The position numbers and the translations under genes are program-made. From contig NZ_SMRO01000002.1 in NCBI RefSeq assembly GCF_004359985.1, positions 1,936,536 to 2,000,535 on the forward strand: a stretch of 64,000 nt of DNA. Reading direction: 5' to 3'. This DNA is from Paraburkholderia flava. GTDB taxonomy: Bacteria; Pseudomonadota; Gammaproteobacteria; Burkholderiales; Burkholderiaceae. The notes under the pieces were generated by a model, which was not told where the DNA came from, did not search any database, and saw only the letters and a program-made list of their open reading frames with translations. How positions within the stretch are numbered: position 1 is the first letter of the stretch; every line of letters starts with the position of its first letter. Below are positions 18,374 to 27,226 of this stretch, piece after piece.

Positions 18374-18403
18374 ATTATACAGAATTTTGTATTGACGTGA
18401 CAA
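18374..18403 (-). promoter_or_regulatory. Strong promoter of the HigBA-type pair
   Basis: Minus-strand TTGTCA (18403-18398) and a perfect TATAAT (18379-18374) are 18 bp apart. The expected +1 falls at about 18367, next to the toxin ATG at 18366, so the mRNA would be leaderless or nearly so. Confidence 0.7.
18377..18392. promoter_or_regulatory. Operator-like dyad over the HigBA promoter
   Basis: The 16-bp sequence ATACAGAATTTTGTAT is palindromic at 14 of 16 positions (arms ATACA and TGTAT). It overlaps the -10 and the spacer, so bound antitoxin would block RNA polymerase. The assignment to HigA is inference. Confidence 0.6.
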
Positions 18404-18735
18404 CTGCCCGTCACGTGTAGGGCGCTCCCCAATATATCTGCGCTACTTCAAGGATGGCCGCGCGAAACCGGATCCGCGGTCGGCAACGAGGCGGGGTTGT
18501 CACGCTGTTCTTCTGTCGATACGAACAGCTTTTTGCCCGGCAGAAAAAGCAAACGCCGAACGTATCGTTAGACCGATACGTTCGGCGTTCCGGGCGAAAT
18601 TCGGAAGAGCGGAAGAGGCGGCGACGCGCAATCCGTCTCGCACGCACAGGCATCCGCGCACGCTGATCGCGCGCCGGCAATACCCGTCACCTCATGTCAA
18701 ACCGTCAAACCAGACAACCCATAGACAGCGCCCTG
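18404..18735. other. Gene-free stretch between HigBA promoter and phaR
   Basis: About 330 bases with no credible gene in any frame. The only structure found is the long hairpin at 18552-18589, listed as a terminator. Confidence 0.5.
18545..18589 (-). terminator. Probable phaR terminator, 16-bp perfect stem
   Basis: AACGCCGAACGTATCG (18552-18567) and its exact complement (18574-18589) flank a 6-base loop. On the minus strand the stem is followed by TTGCTTTTTC, giving an intrinsic terminator about 150 bp beyond the phaR stop. The stem is unusually long. Confidence 0.65.
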
Positions 18736-19311
18736 CTACTTCTTCTCCGGCTCCGCCGCATTCGGCCCCTGCGGTGTGAACGGGAAGTTGCTGAACATGT
18801 TCTTCGCCTGGCTCTGCATCTGTTCCTGCATCTGCACGAACATGTTCTTCGACTGCTCGATGTAGCTGGTCATCATGCCCTGCATCATCGGCGCCTGCAT
18901 GTTCATGAACTGCGACCAGATCTCGGGGTTCATCGCCTTGCCTTCGTACAGATTCTTCGACTGGTCGGCGAGCTTGTTCTGGATGTCGATGAACGCCTGG
19001 ATGTTCTTTTCCAGGTACGTGCCCATCATGCCCTGCATCGCGTGTCCGTAGAAACGGATGATCTGCGACAGCATCGACGACGAGAACATCGGCAGGCCGC
19101 CGCTTTCCTCTTCGAGAATGATCTGCAGCAGGATTGCGCGCGTCAGATCTTCGTTGCTCTTCGCATCGATGACCTTGAAGTCCTCCTGATCGAGCACCAG
19201 CTGCTTGACGTCGGCCAGCGTGATGTAGGTGCTCGTTTCGGTATCGTACAGCCGACGGTTCGGATATTTCTTGATGAGTCGTTCGGCCGTCTTCTTTGTA
19301 GTAGTCGTCAT
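18736..19311 (-). CDS. phaR: Polyhydroxyalkanoate synthesis repressor PhaR
   Basis: 191 residues. PhaR binds DNA near phasin and phaR promoters and also binds PHA granules, releasing repression when polymer accumulates. The N-terminal DNA-binding domain (RLIKKYPNRRLYDTETSTYITLADVKQLV) and the following PHB-accumulation regulatory domain (LTRAILLQIILEEE, MLSQIIRFYGHAMQGMM) are intact. The C-terminal 80 residues are Met/Gln-rich amphipathic helices (MQAPMMQGMM, MQEQMQSQAKNMF) suited to granule binding. It is the last gene of the phaC-A-B-R cluster, 124 bases after phaB. Confidence 0.95.
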   Translation of the reverse strand: MTTTTKKTAERLIKKYPNRRLYDTETSTYITLADVKQLVLDQEDFKVIDAKSNEDLTRAILLQIILEEESGGLPMFSSSMLSQIIRFYGHAMQGMMGTYLEKNIQAFIDIQNKLADQSKNLYEGKAMNPEIWSQFMNMQAPMMQGMMTSYIEQSKNMFVQMQEQMQSQAKNMFSNFPFTPQGPNAAEPEKK

Positions 19312-19410
19312 TTAACGCCCTTGAGCGCCGATAAAGCGCAATGACGGCGCCCCGCCACACACGACCGATCGTCGTGCGTGCGAAACGCCGCCGGAAACAT
19401 CTGAACCACC

Positions 19411-19429
19411 CGGCGCCCGTTGGGCGCCG
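19411..19429 (-). terminator. Hairpin just after phaB
   Basis: CGGCGCCC and GGGCGCCG (8 bp, loop GTT) lie immediately downstream of the phaB stop on the minus strand. No U-tract follows, so it may stabilise or attenuate the message before phaR rather than terminate it. Confidence 0.4.
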
Positions 19430-19435
19430 CATGGA

Positions 19436-20176
19436 TCAGCCCATGTGCAGGCCGCCGTTCAGCGAGAAATCGGCGCCGGTCGAGAAACCCGACTCATCCG
19501 ACGCGAGCCACGCGACGATCGAGCCGATTTCTTCCGGCTGGCCGAGACGGCGCACCGGAATCGTCGCGACGATCTTCTCGAGCACGTCGGGGCGGATCGA
19601 CTTGACCATGTCCGTCCCGATGTAGCCCGGCGACACGGTGTTCACGGTGACGCCCTTCGTCGCGACTTCCTGCGCGAGCGACATCGAGAAGCCGTGAATG
19701 CCGGCCTTCGCGGTCGAATAGTTGGTCTGGCCGAACTGCCCTTTCTGGCCGTTCACCGACGAGATATTGATGACGCGCCCCCAGCCCCGCTCCACCATCC
19801 CGTCGATCACCTGCTTCGTCACGTTGAACAGGCTCGTGAGGTTCGTATCGATCACCGCGGTCCAGTCTTCGCGCGTCATCTTGCGGAACACGACGTCGCG
19901 CGTGATGCCCGCGTTGTTGACCAGCACGTCGACTTCGCCGACTTCGGACTTGACCTTGTCGAACGCTTCCTTGGTCGAATCCCAGTCGCCGACGTTGCCT
20001 TCCGACGCGACGAAATCGTAGCCGAGCGCCTTCTGCTCTTCGATCCACTTCACGCGTCGCGGGCTGTTCGGTCCGCAGCCGGCCACCACCTTGAAGCCCT
20101 GTTTGTGCAGGCGCTGGCAGATGCTCGTGCCGATGCCGCCCATGCCGCCCGTTACGTACGCAATTCGCTGAGACAT
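19436..20176 (-). CDS. phaB: Acetoacetyl-CoA reductase PhaB
   Basis: 246 residues from the ATG at 20176; a longer frame to 20185 is rejected because GGAGTGAGG sits just upstream of this ATG. PhaB reduces acetoacetyl-CoA with NADPH to (R)-3-hydroxybutyryl-CoA, the monomer for PHB synthesis. Short-chain dehydrogenase fold: cofactor motif TGGMGGIGTSI at about 8-18, NNAG at about 88, and catalytic Ser (ISSVNG), Tyr and Lys in the YSTAKAG motif at about 150. The segment after NG (QKGQFGQTNYS) is the PhaB-type active-site loop. Middle of the pha cluster. Confidence 0.95.
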   Translation of the reverse strand: MSQRIAYVTGGMGGIGTSICQRLHKQGFKVVAGCGPNSPRRVKWIEEQKALGYDFVASEGNVGDWDSTKEAFDKVKSEVGEVDVLVNNAGITRDVVFRKMTREDWTAVIDTNLTSLFNVTKQVIDGMVERGWGRVINISSVNGQKGQFGQTNYSTAKAGIHGFSMSLAQEVATKGVTVNTVSPGYIGTDMVKSIRPDVLEKIVATIPVRRLGQPEEIGSIVAWLASDESGFSTGADFSLNGGLHMG

Positions 20177-20201
20177 AAACCTCACTCCATTATCGTTTTG
20201 C

Positions 20202-20223
20202 GGGGTTGCCGCCCGGCAACCCC
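20202..20223 (-). other. Intercistronic hairpin between phaA and phaB
   Basis: GGGGTTGCC and GGCAACCCC form a 9-bp perfect stem with a GCCC loop, about 26 bases before the phaB ATG. No U-run follows, so it more likely affects mRNA processing or stability than termination. Confidence 0.45.
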
Positions 20224-20329
20224 TGTCCTCACCTTTACTGCTCCGGCTACTGCACCGGCGGTCTTCCTGCTACCCAGACCGCCGCCTCCTGCCGGATGAA
20301 TGCGCCCGAGGCCACCGGACGCACTACGA

Positions 20330-21511
20330 TCACGCGCGTTCGAGCGCGAGCGCGACACCCATGCCGCCGCCGATACACAGCGACGCCAGGCCGCGCTTCG
20401 CATCGCGCTTCTGCATTTCGTGCAGCAGCGTCACCAGGATCCGGCAGCCGGACGCGCCGATCGGGTGACCGATCGCGATCGCGCCGCCGTTCACGTTGAC
20501 CTTCGACGTGTCCCAGCCCATCTGTTGATGCACGGCCAGCGCCTGCGCGGCGAACGCTTCGTTGATTTCCATCAGGTCGAGATCGCCCGGCGTCCAGCCC
20601 GCGCGTTCGAGGCAGCGGCGCGATGCCGGCACCGGACCCATGCCCATCACCTTCGGATCGACGCCGGCGCTTGCATAGGCCTTGACCCGCGCGAGCGGCG
20701 TGAGACCGAGCGCTTCCGCCTTCTTCGCCGACATCACGAGGACCGCAGCGGCACCGTCGTTGAGGCCCGACGCGTTCGCTGCCGTCACCGTGCCTTCCTT
20801 CGAGAACGCCGGCTTCAGACCCGCGAGCGATTCGGCGGTGACGCCATGACGCACGAACTCGTCGGTTGCGAAGCGCAGCGGTTCGCCCTTACGTTGCGGG
20901 ATTTCGACCGGCACGATTTCGGCGTCGAAACGACCTGCTTTCTGCGCGGCTTCCGCCTTGTTCTGCGACAGCGCGGCGAATGCATCCTGCTGCTCGCGCG
21001 TGATGCCGTATTCCTTCGCGACGTTCTCGGCGGTCACGCCCATGTGGTACTGGTTGTATACGTCCCACAGGCCGTCGACGATCATGCTGTCGATCAGCTT
21101 CGCATCGCCCATCCGGAAGCCGTCGCGCGAACCCGGCAGCACGTGCGGTGCCGCGCTCATGTTTTCCTGACCGCCGGCGATCACGATGTCCGCGTCGCCC
21201 GCGATGATCGCGTTCGCCGCGAGCATCACAGCCTTCAGACCGGAACCGCACACCTTGTTGATCGTCATGCCCGGAACTGCCGACGGCAGCCCGGCCTTGA
21301 TCAGCGACTGGCGCGCGGGATTCTGGCCGGAACCCGCGGTCAGCACCTGACCGAGAATGACTTCGCTAACCTGCTCGGGCTTCATGCCCGCACGTTCGAG
21401 GACTGCACGGATAACCGTGGCGCCGAGTTCGGGTGCGGGAATCTTCGCAAGCGACCCGCCGAATTTGCCGACTGCCGTACGGGCTGCCGATACGATCACT
21501 ACATCAGTCAT
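20330..21511 (-). CDS. phaA: Acetyl-CoA acetyltransferase PhaA
   Basis: 393 residues. Biosynthetic thiolase joining two acetyl-CoA into acetoacetyl-CoA, the first step of PHB synthesis. Catalytic Cys in INKVCGSG at about 88, His in GHPIGASG near 348, and the second Cys in LCIGGGMG near 378. The loop [15 protein letters not shown] is typical. It is a paralogue of bktB in this window (same motifs, clearly diverged). 125 bases after the phaC stop; the 153 bases before phaB contain a hairpin. Confidence 0.95.
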   Translation of the reverse strand: MTDVVIVSAARTAVGKFGGSLAKIPAPELGATVIRAVLERAGMKPEQVSEVILGQVLTAGSGQNPARQSLIKAGLPSAVPGMTINKVCGSGLKAVMLAANAIIAGDADIVIAGGQENMSAAPHVLPGSRDGFRMGDAKLIDSMIVDGLWDVYNQYHMGVTAENVAKEYGITREQQDAFAALSQNKAEAAQKAGRFDAEIVPVEIPQRKGEPLRFATDEFVRHGVTAESLAGLKPAFSKEGTVTAANASGLNDGAAAVLVMSAKKAEALGLTPLARVKAYASAGVDPKVMGMGPVPASRRCLERAGWTPGDLDLMEINEAFAAQALAVHQQMGWDTSKVNVNGGAIAIGHPIGASGCRILVTLLHEMQKRDAKRGLASLCIGGGMGVALALERA

Positions 21512-21636
21512 TTCCGTTTCCTCCGGATGCCGCGGCTGGTTGCTCCGCCACCCGTCAAGTTAAAAAACCACACCCTGTCACTTACTTCTCCGTCGTGCCG
21601 GTGTTGCCACCCGCACGCGCGGTTGATGCTCATGCG

Positions 21637-23559
21637 TCAGTCGCGCTTCAACACGTAGCGGCCGGGCGCGGGTTCGATCGCCGGATAATCGGCCGAGCCG
21701 GGTTCCGCGCGCGGCTTCACTTTCTTGCCGCCGTACTGGTCGAGCCAGTTCGTCCATTCGGGCCACCAGCTGCCCGGCACTTCTTCCGCGACGTCGAACC
21801 AGTCGTCCGCCGTTTCGGGAAGCGCGTTGTGTTCGCCCTTTGCACCCTCTTTCACGACCCAGTAGCTGCGCTTGTTCTTCGCCGGCGGATTGATCACGCC
21901 CGCGATGTGGCCCGACGCACCCAGCACGAATTTCAACGGCCCAGCGAGCAGCGGCACCGATGCATACGCGGTCTTCCACGGCACGATGTGATCTTCGCGC
22001 GATCCGTAGACGAACGTCGGCACGTCAATACGCGACAGGTCGACCGCTTCGCCGCACACGGTGAGCGCGCCCGGCTTGCGCAGCTTGTTCTCGAGATACG
22101 TGTTGCGCAGATACCAGACGTACATCGGACCAGGCAGCCCGGTCGAATCGCTGTTCCAGTACAACAGGTCGAACGGCACCGGCGTGCGACCCTTTAGATA
22201 GTTATCGACGACGTAGTTCCATACGAGATCGTTCGGACGCAGGAACGAGAACGTGTTCGCGAATTCGATGCCGCGCATCAAGCCGGGCTGCGTGCCGTTC
22301 TTGCCGCCGATGGTCTGCTCGCGCATCTGCACGTGCGACTCGTCGACGAAGACGTCGAGCACGCCGGTATCGCAGAAGTCGAGCATCGCGGTGAGTAACG
22401 TCATCGACGCGGCCGGATGTTCGCCACGCGCGACCGCCACCGACAGCGCCGTCGCGAGCATCGTGCCGCCGACGCAGAAGCCGAGCGTATTGATCTGCTC
22501 GCGGCCGCTGATCGCGCGCACCGTGGCGATCGCGGTGAGCACGCCTTCGTCGACGTAGTCGTCCCACGTCTTATGAGCAATCGACGTATCCGCGTTGCGC
22601 CACGAAATCATGTACACCTGATGCCCCGAATCGAGCCCATGCGCGACGAGCGAATTTTCGGGCTGCAGATCGAGGATGTAGAACTTGTTGATGCACGGCG
22701 GCACGATCAGCAGCGGCCGTTCGCGCACGGTCGCCGTGCGCGGCTTGTATTGAATCAGCTGGATCAGCTCGTTCTCGAAGACGACCGTGCCTTCGGTATT
22801 CGCGAGATTCTTGCCGACGACGAAACCCGATTCGTCGGTCTGCGAAATCTTGCCGCGCTGCAAGTCACCGAGCAGATTCATCACGCCCTGCTTCAGGCTT
22901 TCGCCGCGACTCTCGAGCAACGTTTTCTGCGCTTCCGGATTGAGCGCTAAGAAGTTGCTCGGCGACGCTGCCGCCGTCCATTGCTGCACCGAGAAACGGA
23001 TGCGCTCGCGGGTCTTCGGATCGGTGTCGAGCGCGTCGACCAGTTCGTGCAGATAGCGCGCGTTCAGCAGATACCATGCAGCGGTGAACGCATAGGCGGG
23101 CGTCTCGCTCCAGGCCTGCGCGGCGAAGCGTCGATCCTTCAGTTCGGGAGCGGCAGGCTTCGTGTTGGATGCCTGCTGGATCAGTTGCATCGCTTCACGC
23201 GAATAGTCCTGTTGCAACTGCTGAAGACGTTCCGGCGGAATCGATGCGCCCGGCAGCTTCATGCCCGCGAGCGGTTGCGCAAGCGATTGCATGAAGGGCT
23301 GTGTAAAAGATTGCGGAAAAGGTTGCGCGAAGGGTTGTGCGAAAGACTGGAATGCGCTGGCGTCAGGTGCGCCCGGCATCGTTGCGAACGGTGCGGCGCC
23401 GGCCGGGATAACCGAACGCCATGCATTCATCCACGCATCGAACCATTGCTGAGCGCCTGCAGCCGCAGCATTCGCGGACTGGGGCTGGGCCTGGGCCTTA
23501 GTATCGCGTTCCGTTTTATCTGCACGGGAAGAAGACGGGGATCGTTGTGATGCAGCCAT
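21637..23559 (-). CDS. phaC: Class I polyhydroxyalkanoate synthase PhaC
   Basis: 640 residues from the ATG at 23559; the frame extends to 23694, but that part includes the promoter region. PhaC polymerises (R)-3-hydroxyacyl-CoA on the granule surface. The catalytic Cys is in the lipase-like box GFCVGG, with the partner Asp in YGSREDHIVPW and His in GASGHIAGVINPP. The C-terminal catalytic domain matches class I synthases. The N-terminal 100 residues are poorly conserved; about 70-100 form a Phe-x-Gln-Pro/Ser repeat (SFAQPFAQPFPQSFTQPF). The start codon has only a weak RBS (GCAGGT). Confidence 0.94.
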   Translation of the reverse strand: MAASQRSPSSSRADKTERDTKAQAQPQSANAAAAGAQQWFDAWMNAWRSVIPAGAAPFATMPGAPDASAFQSFAQPFAQPFPQSFTQPFMQSLAQPLAGMKLPGASIPPERLQQLQQDYSREAMQLIQQASNTKPAAPELKDRRFAAQAWSETPAYAFTAAWYLLNARYLHELVDALDTDPKTRERIRFSVQQWTAAASPSNFLALNPEAQKTLLESRGESLKQGVMNLLGDLQRGKISQTDESGFVVGKNLANTEGTVVFENELIQLIQYKPRTATVRERPLLIVPPCINKFYILDLQPENSLVAHGLDSGHQVYMISWRNADTSIAHKTWDDYVDEGVLTAIATVRAISGREQINTLGFCVGGTMLATALSVAVARGEHPAASMTLLTAMLDFCDTGVLDVFVDESHVQMREQTIGGKNGTQPGLMRGIEFANTFSFLRPNDLVWNYVVDNYLKGRTPVPFDLLYWNSDSTGLPGPMYVWYLRNTYLENKLRKPGALTVCGEAVDLSRIDVPTFVYGSREDHIVPWKTAYASVPLLAGPLKFVLGASGHIAGVINPPAKNKRSYWVVKEGAKGEHNALPETADDWFDVAEEVPGSWWPEWTNWLDQYGGKKVKPRAEPGSADYPAIEPAPGRYVLKRD

Positions 23560-23669
23560 ACCTGCTTTTGACCGGTGAGTCCTTGCGGACGGTTGAGAGG
23601 CAGGTTTCTTGCGCACGTGGTGGGCGATTGCTCGCAACCTCGTCACGCCCTGTCCCGTGTGTGGGAAAC

Positions 23670-23699
23670 ATTCTTGCTCCCCATCGCAAGGCATGTCAA
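23670..23699 (-). promoter_or_regulatory. Candidate phaC promoter
   Basis: A perfect TTGACA (minus strand, 23699-23694) and AAGAAT (23675-23670) are 18 bp apart, about 110 bp before the phaC ATG. TGC-rich words around it (TGCACTGCGGCAA-like, minus strand) could be PhaR contacts, but that is only a guess. Confidence 0.5.
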
Positions 23700-23939
23700 T
23701 GCTTGTGCCCGATTTTGCCGCAGTGCGATATTTTTATAATTATCGTTTTCCCGATGTACGGCTTGTGGCGCGGCTTTGCAGCCGATCGCAGCACTGAAAA
23801 TGTAAAGTCAAAACGCACGATTCGGTGCACAAAATGCTCGCCGAACGAGGGTGTCGTGCGTCATGTGACGACGGTGCCGGGTCTTTCGCCACAACGATGA
23901 AATGCGTGGGTTGCAACGCGAGTTTCCTTCGTTGCATGA

Positions 23940-23972
23940 CGTGTCGACGCCGTGTCGACGCCGCGTCGTTTG
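23940..23972. repeat. 11-bp tandem repeat
   Basis: CGTGTCGACGC occurs twice in tandem (23940-23950 and 23951-23961), followed by a decayed third copy. Non-coding. Confidence 0.55.
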
Positions 23973-24021
23973 TCGCGCGAATCACGCGGTATTGGTGCTT
24001 GCAACGAGCCAGCGTCCACGA

Positions 24022-24864
24022 TTATTCGGTCAGCCAGATCAGCGCGGCCATGCGCCCGGTCTCGCGATCGCGCCGGTACGAATAGAAATGCTCGCGTTCG
24101 GTCACCGTGCAGCGATCGCCGCCGCTCACCTGAGCCTGCGCGATGCCCAGACGCTGCAACCGGATGCGCGCGAGTGCGCGCAGATCGGCGAGATACTTGT
24201 CGCCTGCTGTCGGATGCTCAACGAACGCCTGCGCCGTCGCTTCGCGTTCCGCGGATGCAGCCGCATTCATGAACGCGTCACGCACATCTGCACCGACTTC
24301 GAAGGTACGCGGACCGATCGACGGACCGAGATACGCATGCAATGCGGACGTATCGATATGCGCGAGTTCCGCGACACGCTGCGCGGTCCGTTCGACGACA
24401 CCGCCGGCGAGTCCGCGCCAGCCCGCATGCGCGGCGCCCACCGCTCGGCCGTCGGGATCGCACAGCAGCACCGGCATGCAATCGGCGATCATCACGACGC
24501 ACACGGTGCCCGGTGTGTCGGTGACGCTTGCGTCGGCGAGCGTCGATGTATCGTCGGCACGCTGACGCGCGAGCACGTCGTCCGCGCGCACGACGTCTGC
24601 ACCGTGCACCTGCTGCAGCCACGCGACGTTATCGATATCCGCGAAGCGCAACAGCCGCGCGCGGTTTTCCTGCACGGCGGCGAGATCGTCGCCCGAACGC
24701 TTGCCGAGGTTCAAACCGCCCGGTCGATCCTCACCCTCTTGCCAGCGGCCGAACGGCGGCAGACTCACCCCGCCGTTACGCGTCGTCACGAGCGAGCGCA
24801 CGCGCGGCGATACGCGCCATCCGGGTTCGAGCACGTCGGTCTTCATCAGGTCGGGGAAAGTCAT
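24022..24864 (-). CDS. pgeF: Peptidoglycan editing factor PgeF (YfiH family)
   Basis: 280 residues of the multicopper-polyphenol-oxidoreductase-like YfiH family. E. coli members keep L-Ser out of the stem peptide of peptidoglycan precursors, and purine nucleoside phosphorylase activity is reported for homologues. Motifs: [19 protein letters not shown] (metal Cys) and AAHAGWRGL (metal His). Its ATG overlaps the rluD stop by ATGA (24864-24861), so it is translationally coupled to rluD, an order also seen in enterobacteria. Confidence 0.9.
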   Translation of the reverse strand: MTFPDLMKTDVLEPGWRVSPRVRSLVTTRNGGVSLPPFGRWQEGEDRPGGLNLGKRSGDDLAAVQENRARLLRFADIDNVAWLQQVHGADVVRADDVLARQRADDTSTLADASVTDTPGTVCVVMIADCMPVLLCDPDGRAVGAAHAGWRGLAGGVVERTAQRVAELAHIDTSALHAYLGPSIGPRTFEVGADVRDAFMNAAASAEREATAQAFVEHPTAGDKYLADLRALARIRLQRLGIAQAQVSGGDRCTVTEREHFYSYRRDRETGRMAALIWLTE

Positions 24865-26174
24865 CCGCGCTTGTCCTTCGGATCGTGTTCATCATCGTCG
24901 TCATGACCGGACGATGCGTCGTGTTCATCGTCGTATCCGTCGTCGCCGTCTTCGATATATTCGCCGTATCCGTCGTCGTCGAACTCACCCATCTCGTCGT
25001 AGTCGCTCGCGTCGCCTTGCCCGAAGCCGAGCGCTTCCGACAGCGCCGCCATGTCGTCCGGTACAGCCGCGCGCCACTGCATCGTGCGGCCCGTAACAGG
25101 ATGGATCAGCCCGAGACGCCATGCATGCAACGCCTGGCGCGCGAAGTCGCCCGGCAGCGGCGCCACCGACCGCTTGCCGCGCGCACGGCCATACACCGGA
25201 TCGCCGAGCAGCGGATGGCCGATATGCGCGCAATGCACGCGGATCTGATGCGTGCGTCCGGTTTCGAGATCGCAGTGAATCGCCGACACCGGCTGACGCT
25301 CCCACACCACGCTGTCGACCCGCCGGAAATGCGTGCGCGCCGGCTTGCCCGCTGCGCTGGTCACGACCGCCATGCGCGTACGCTCGCGCGGATCGCGGCC
25401 GATCGGCGCATCGATCGTGCCCTCTTCCGGCATCCCGCCCCACACCAGCGCGAGATAACGACGCTTCACGGTACGCGCCTGCAGTTGCCGCACGAGATCG
25501 GTCTGCGCCTCGAGCGTGCGCGCGACCACCATCAAACCCGACGTTTCCTTGTCGAGCCGATGCACGATACCCGCGCGCGGTAGCCCGGCCGCCGCGTCGC
25601 CATAGCGATGCAGCAGACCGTTGAGCACCGTGCCACTCCAGTTGCCGGCCGCCGGATGCACGACCATTCCGGCCGGCTTGTCGATCACGACCAGCGCATC
25701 GTCTTCGTAGACGATCGACAGCGGGACTGGCTCCGGCGTGAACGCGAGCTGTTCGGGAAGCAGATCGGGGACGAGCTCGATCGTCGCATCGAGCGGCACC
25801 GGCTGGCGGATTTTCGCGGGCACGCCGTCGACGCGCACGCGCTGCGCTTCGATCCAGCTTTGCAGCCGGCTGCGCGAAAACTCGGGGAAGATTTTGGCGA
25901 GCACCTTGTCGAGCCGTTCGCCGGCGAGTTCCGGCGGCACCGTGACGACGCGCGGCGGCTCCGCGTCTACGGCGGCGCGCGCACGCGATGCAACGCTCAG
26001 CGCGGCCGGCGCGAGCGCATCGCCGGTGAGGTCGTCGTCGAGCGGGTCGCCCGCGGCGAGGTCGTCCCGCACCGGTTCACCGGCCGTAGCGTCGGCGGGC
26101 TCTTTGCTTGGGCTATAATCTTTGTTGCTGTTCCGGACGCCGGCAGCGGCAACCGGAGTATGAGAGCGGGTCAT
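24861..26174 (-). CDS. rluD: 23S rRNA pseudouridine synthase RluD, with long tails
   Basis: 437 residues against about 325 in E. coli RluD. RluD converts uridines 1911, 1915 and 1917 of 23S rRNA to pseudouridine. The S4 RNA-binding domain begins at about 75 ([23 protein letters not shown]), and the catalytic Asp is in [18 protein letters not shown] at about 205. The first 70 residues are an Asp/Ala-rich extension, and the last 40 (after about 395) are extremely acidic with Tyr and Gly ([20 protein letters not shown]). AGGTGA lies 10 bases before the ATG, and no other Met precedes the S4 domain. Divergent from bamD, coupled to pgeF. Confidence 0.92.
   Translation of the reverse strand: MTRSHTPVAAAGVRNSNKDYSPSKEPADATAGEPVRDDLAAGDPLDDDLTGDALAPAALSVASRARAAVDAEPPRVVTVPPELAGERLDKVLAKIFPEFSRSRLQSWIEAQRVRVDGVPAKIRQPVPLDATIELVPDLLPEQLAFTPEPVPLSIVYEDDALVVIDKPAGMVVHPAAGNWSGTVLNGLLHRYGDAAAGLPRAGIVHRLDKETSGLMVVARTLEAQTDLVRQLQARTVKRRYLALVWGGMPEEGTIDAPIGRDPRERTRMAVVTSAAGKPARTHFRRVDSVVWERQPVSAIHCDLETGRTHQIRVHCAHIGHPLLGDPVYGRARGKRSVAPLPGDFARQALHAWRLGLIHPVTGRTMQWRAAVPDDMAALSEALGFGQGDASDYDEMGEFDDDGYGEYIEDGDDGYDDEHDASSGHDDDDEHDPKDKRG
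26114..26119 (+). promoter_or_regulatory. Candidate -10 for bamD inside rluD
   Basis: A perfect TATAAT on the plus strand lies within the 5' coding part of the divergent rluD gene, about 230 bp upstream of the chosen bamD start. No good -35 is visible. Confidence 0.35.
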
Positions 26175-26347
26175 CGAGTCTGGGTCACCTGGACGTAAAG
26201 CTAGACTGGGAAATGCGAGCCTTGAACACCATTATGAATGCGGGCAGAGACACGGCGGGCAGCGACATGGCAGGCAAAGAAATGGCGGACGGGGAGATGT
26301 CGACCGCACTGCAGGCCGCCCGCGCAACGACCGCCCGAAAGACGATC

Positions 26348-27145
26348 ATGAAAATGGCCCGCCATATCGCGTGCACTGCGGCCGTCCTGCTGATCGCGGC
26401 CTGCCACGGTTTGCCGCAGAAGACCGACGAAACCGCCGCGTGGCCGAACGCCAAATTATATACGGAGGCGCAGGACGCGCTGAACGGCAGCGACTGGGGC
26501 AAGTGCGCGAAATACTTCGAAGCGCTCGAAGGCCGCGATCCGTTCGGTCACTTCGCGCAGCAGGCACAGATCAACGTCGCGTACTGCAACTGGAAAGACA
26601 GCGAAACTGCCGCAGCCGATCAAGCCGTGGACCGCTTCATCCAGCTGCACCCGGATCATCCGGACATCCCTTACGCGTACTACCTGAAGGGGATGATCCA
26701 CTTCAACGACGACCTCGGTCTGTTCGGCCGCTTCTCCGGGCAGGACATGAGCGAACGCGATCCGAAGTCGCTGCGCGAATCGTATGACGCGTTCAAGGTC
26801 GTCGTCGACAAGTACCCGAACAGCAAGTACGCGCCGGATGCCGCGCAGCGGATGCGCTACATCGTCAACGCGCTCGCTTCGCACGAAGTGCACGCTGCCG
26901 ATTACTACTACCGGCGCGGTGCATACGTTGCGGCGATCAACCGCGCGCAACTGGCTATCAAGGAATACAAGAACGCACCCGCGATCGAAGACGCACTGCA
27001 CATCATGGTGCTGTCGTATCAGAAGCTGAATGAACCGCAGCTCGCCGACGATACGAAACGCGTGCTCGCCGGTACCTTCCCGGACAGCCCGTACATCACG
27101 GGCCATGCGCGACCGGGTAAGGAAAAATCGTGGTGGCAGTTCTAG
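26348..27145 (+). CDS. bamD: Outer membrane assembly lipoprotein BamD
   Basis: 265 residues from the ATG at 26348; the frame is open back to 26108 with several in-frame ATGs. This start puts a lipoprotein signal first: MKMARHIACTAAVLLIAAC, lipobox Cys at residue 19. BamD is the essential lipoprotein partner of BamA in inserting beta-barrel proteins. The mature part is tetratricopeptide-like helical pairs (AQDALNGSDWGKCAKYFEALE, HPDHPDIPYAYYLKGMIHF, YPNSKYAPDAAQRM), matching the E. coli length of 245. A strong terminator follows. Divergent from rluD, a common arrangement. Confidence 0.92.
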   Translation: MKMARHIACTAAVLLIAACHGLPQKTDETAAWPNAKLYTEAQDALNGSDWGKCAKYFEALEGRDPFGHFAQQAQINVAYCNWKDSETAAADQAVDRFIQLHPDHPDIPYAYYLKGMIHFNDDLGLFGRFSGQDMSERDPKSLRESYDAFKVVVDKYPNSKYAPDAAQRMRYIVNALASHEVHAADYYYRRGAYVAAINRAQLAIKEYKNAPAIEDALHIMVLSYQKLNEPQLADDTKRVLAGTFPDSPYITGHARPGKEKSWWQF

Positions 27146-27171
27146 GCCGCACACGTTCAGCTGCACGATAA

Positions 27172-27206
27172 AAAAACGCCACGACTCTGTCGTGGCGTTT
27201 TTGTTT
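27172..27206. terminator. Bidirectional terminator between bamD and rlmD
   Basis: The stem AAAAACGCCACGAC / GTCGTGGCGTTTTT has a 3-base loop. A-runs on the left and T-runs on the right make it work in both directions for two convergent genes. Confidence 0.88.
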
Positions 27207-27226
27207 GTACCTGCTGCAGATATCGA

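Larger units (their letters stand above)
23560..24021. other. Gene-free phaC upstream region
   Basis: About 460 bases between the phaC start and the pgeF stop. No credible gene in any frame. It contains the candidate phaC promoter at 23670-23699, an AT-rich patch near 23730-23745 that stands out from the local base composition, and a short 11-bp tandem repeat at 23940-23972. Confidence 0.5.

Noticed and set aside
23825..24085. 86-residue plus-strand frame with several Cys
   Set aside because: Overlaps the 11-bp repeats and the pgeF 3' end, has no RBS and no recognisable pattern beyond chance Cys pairs.
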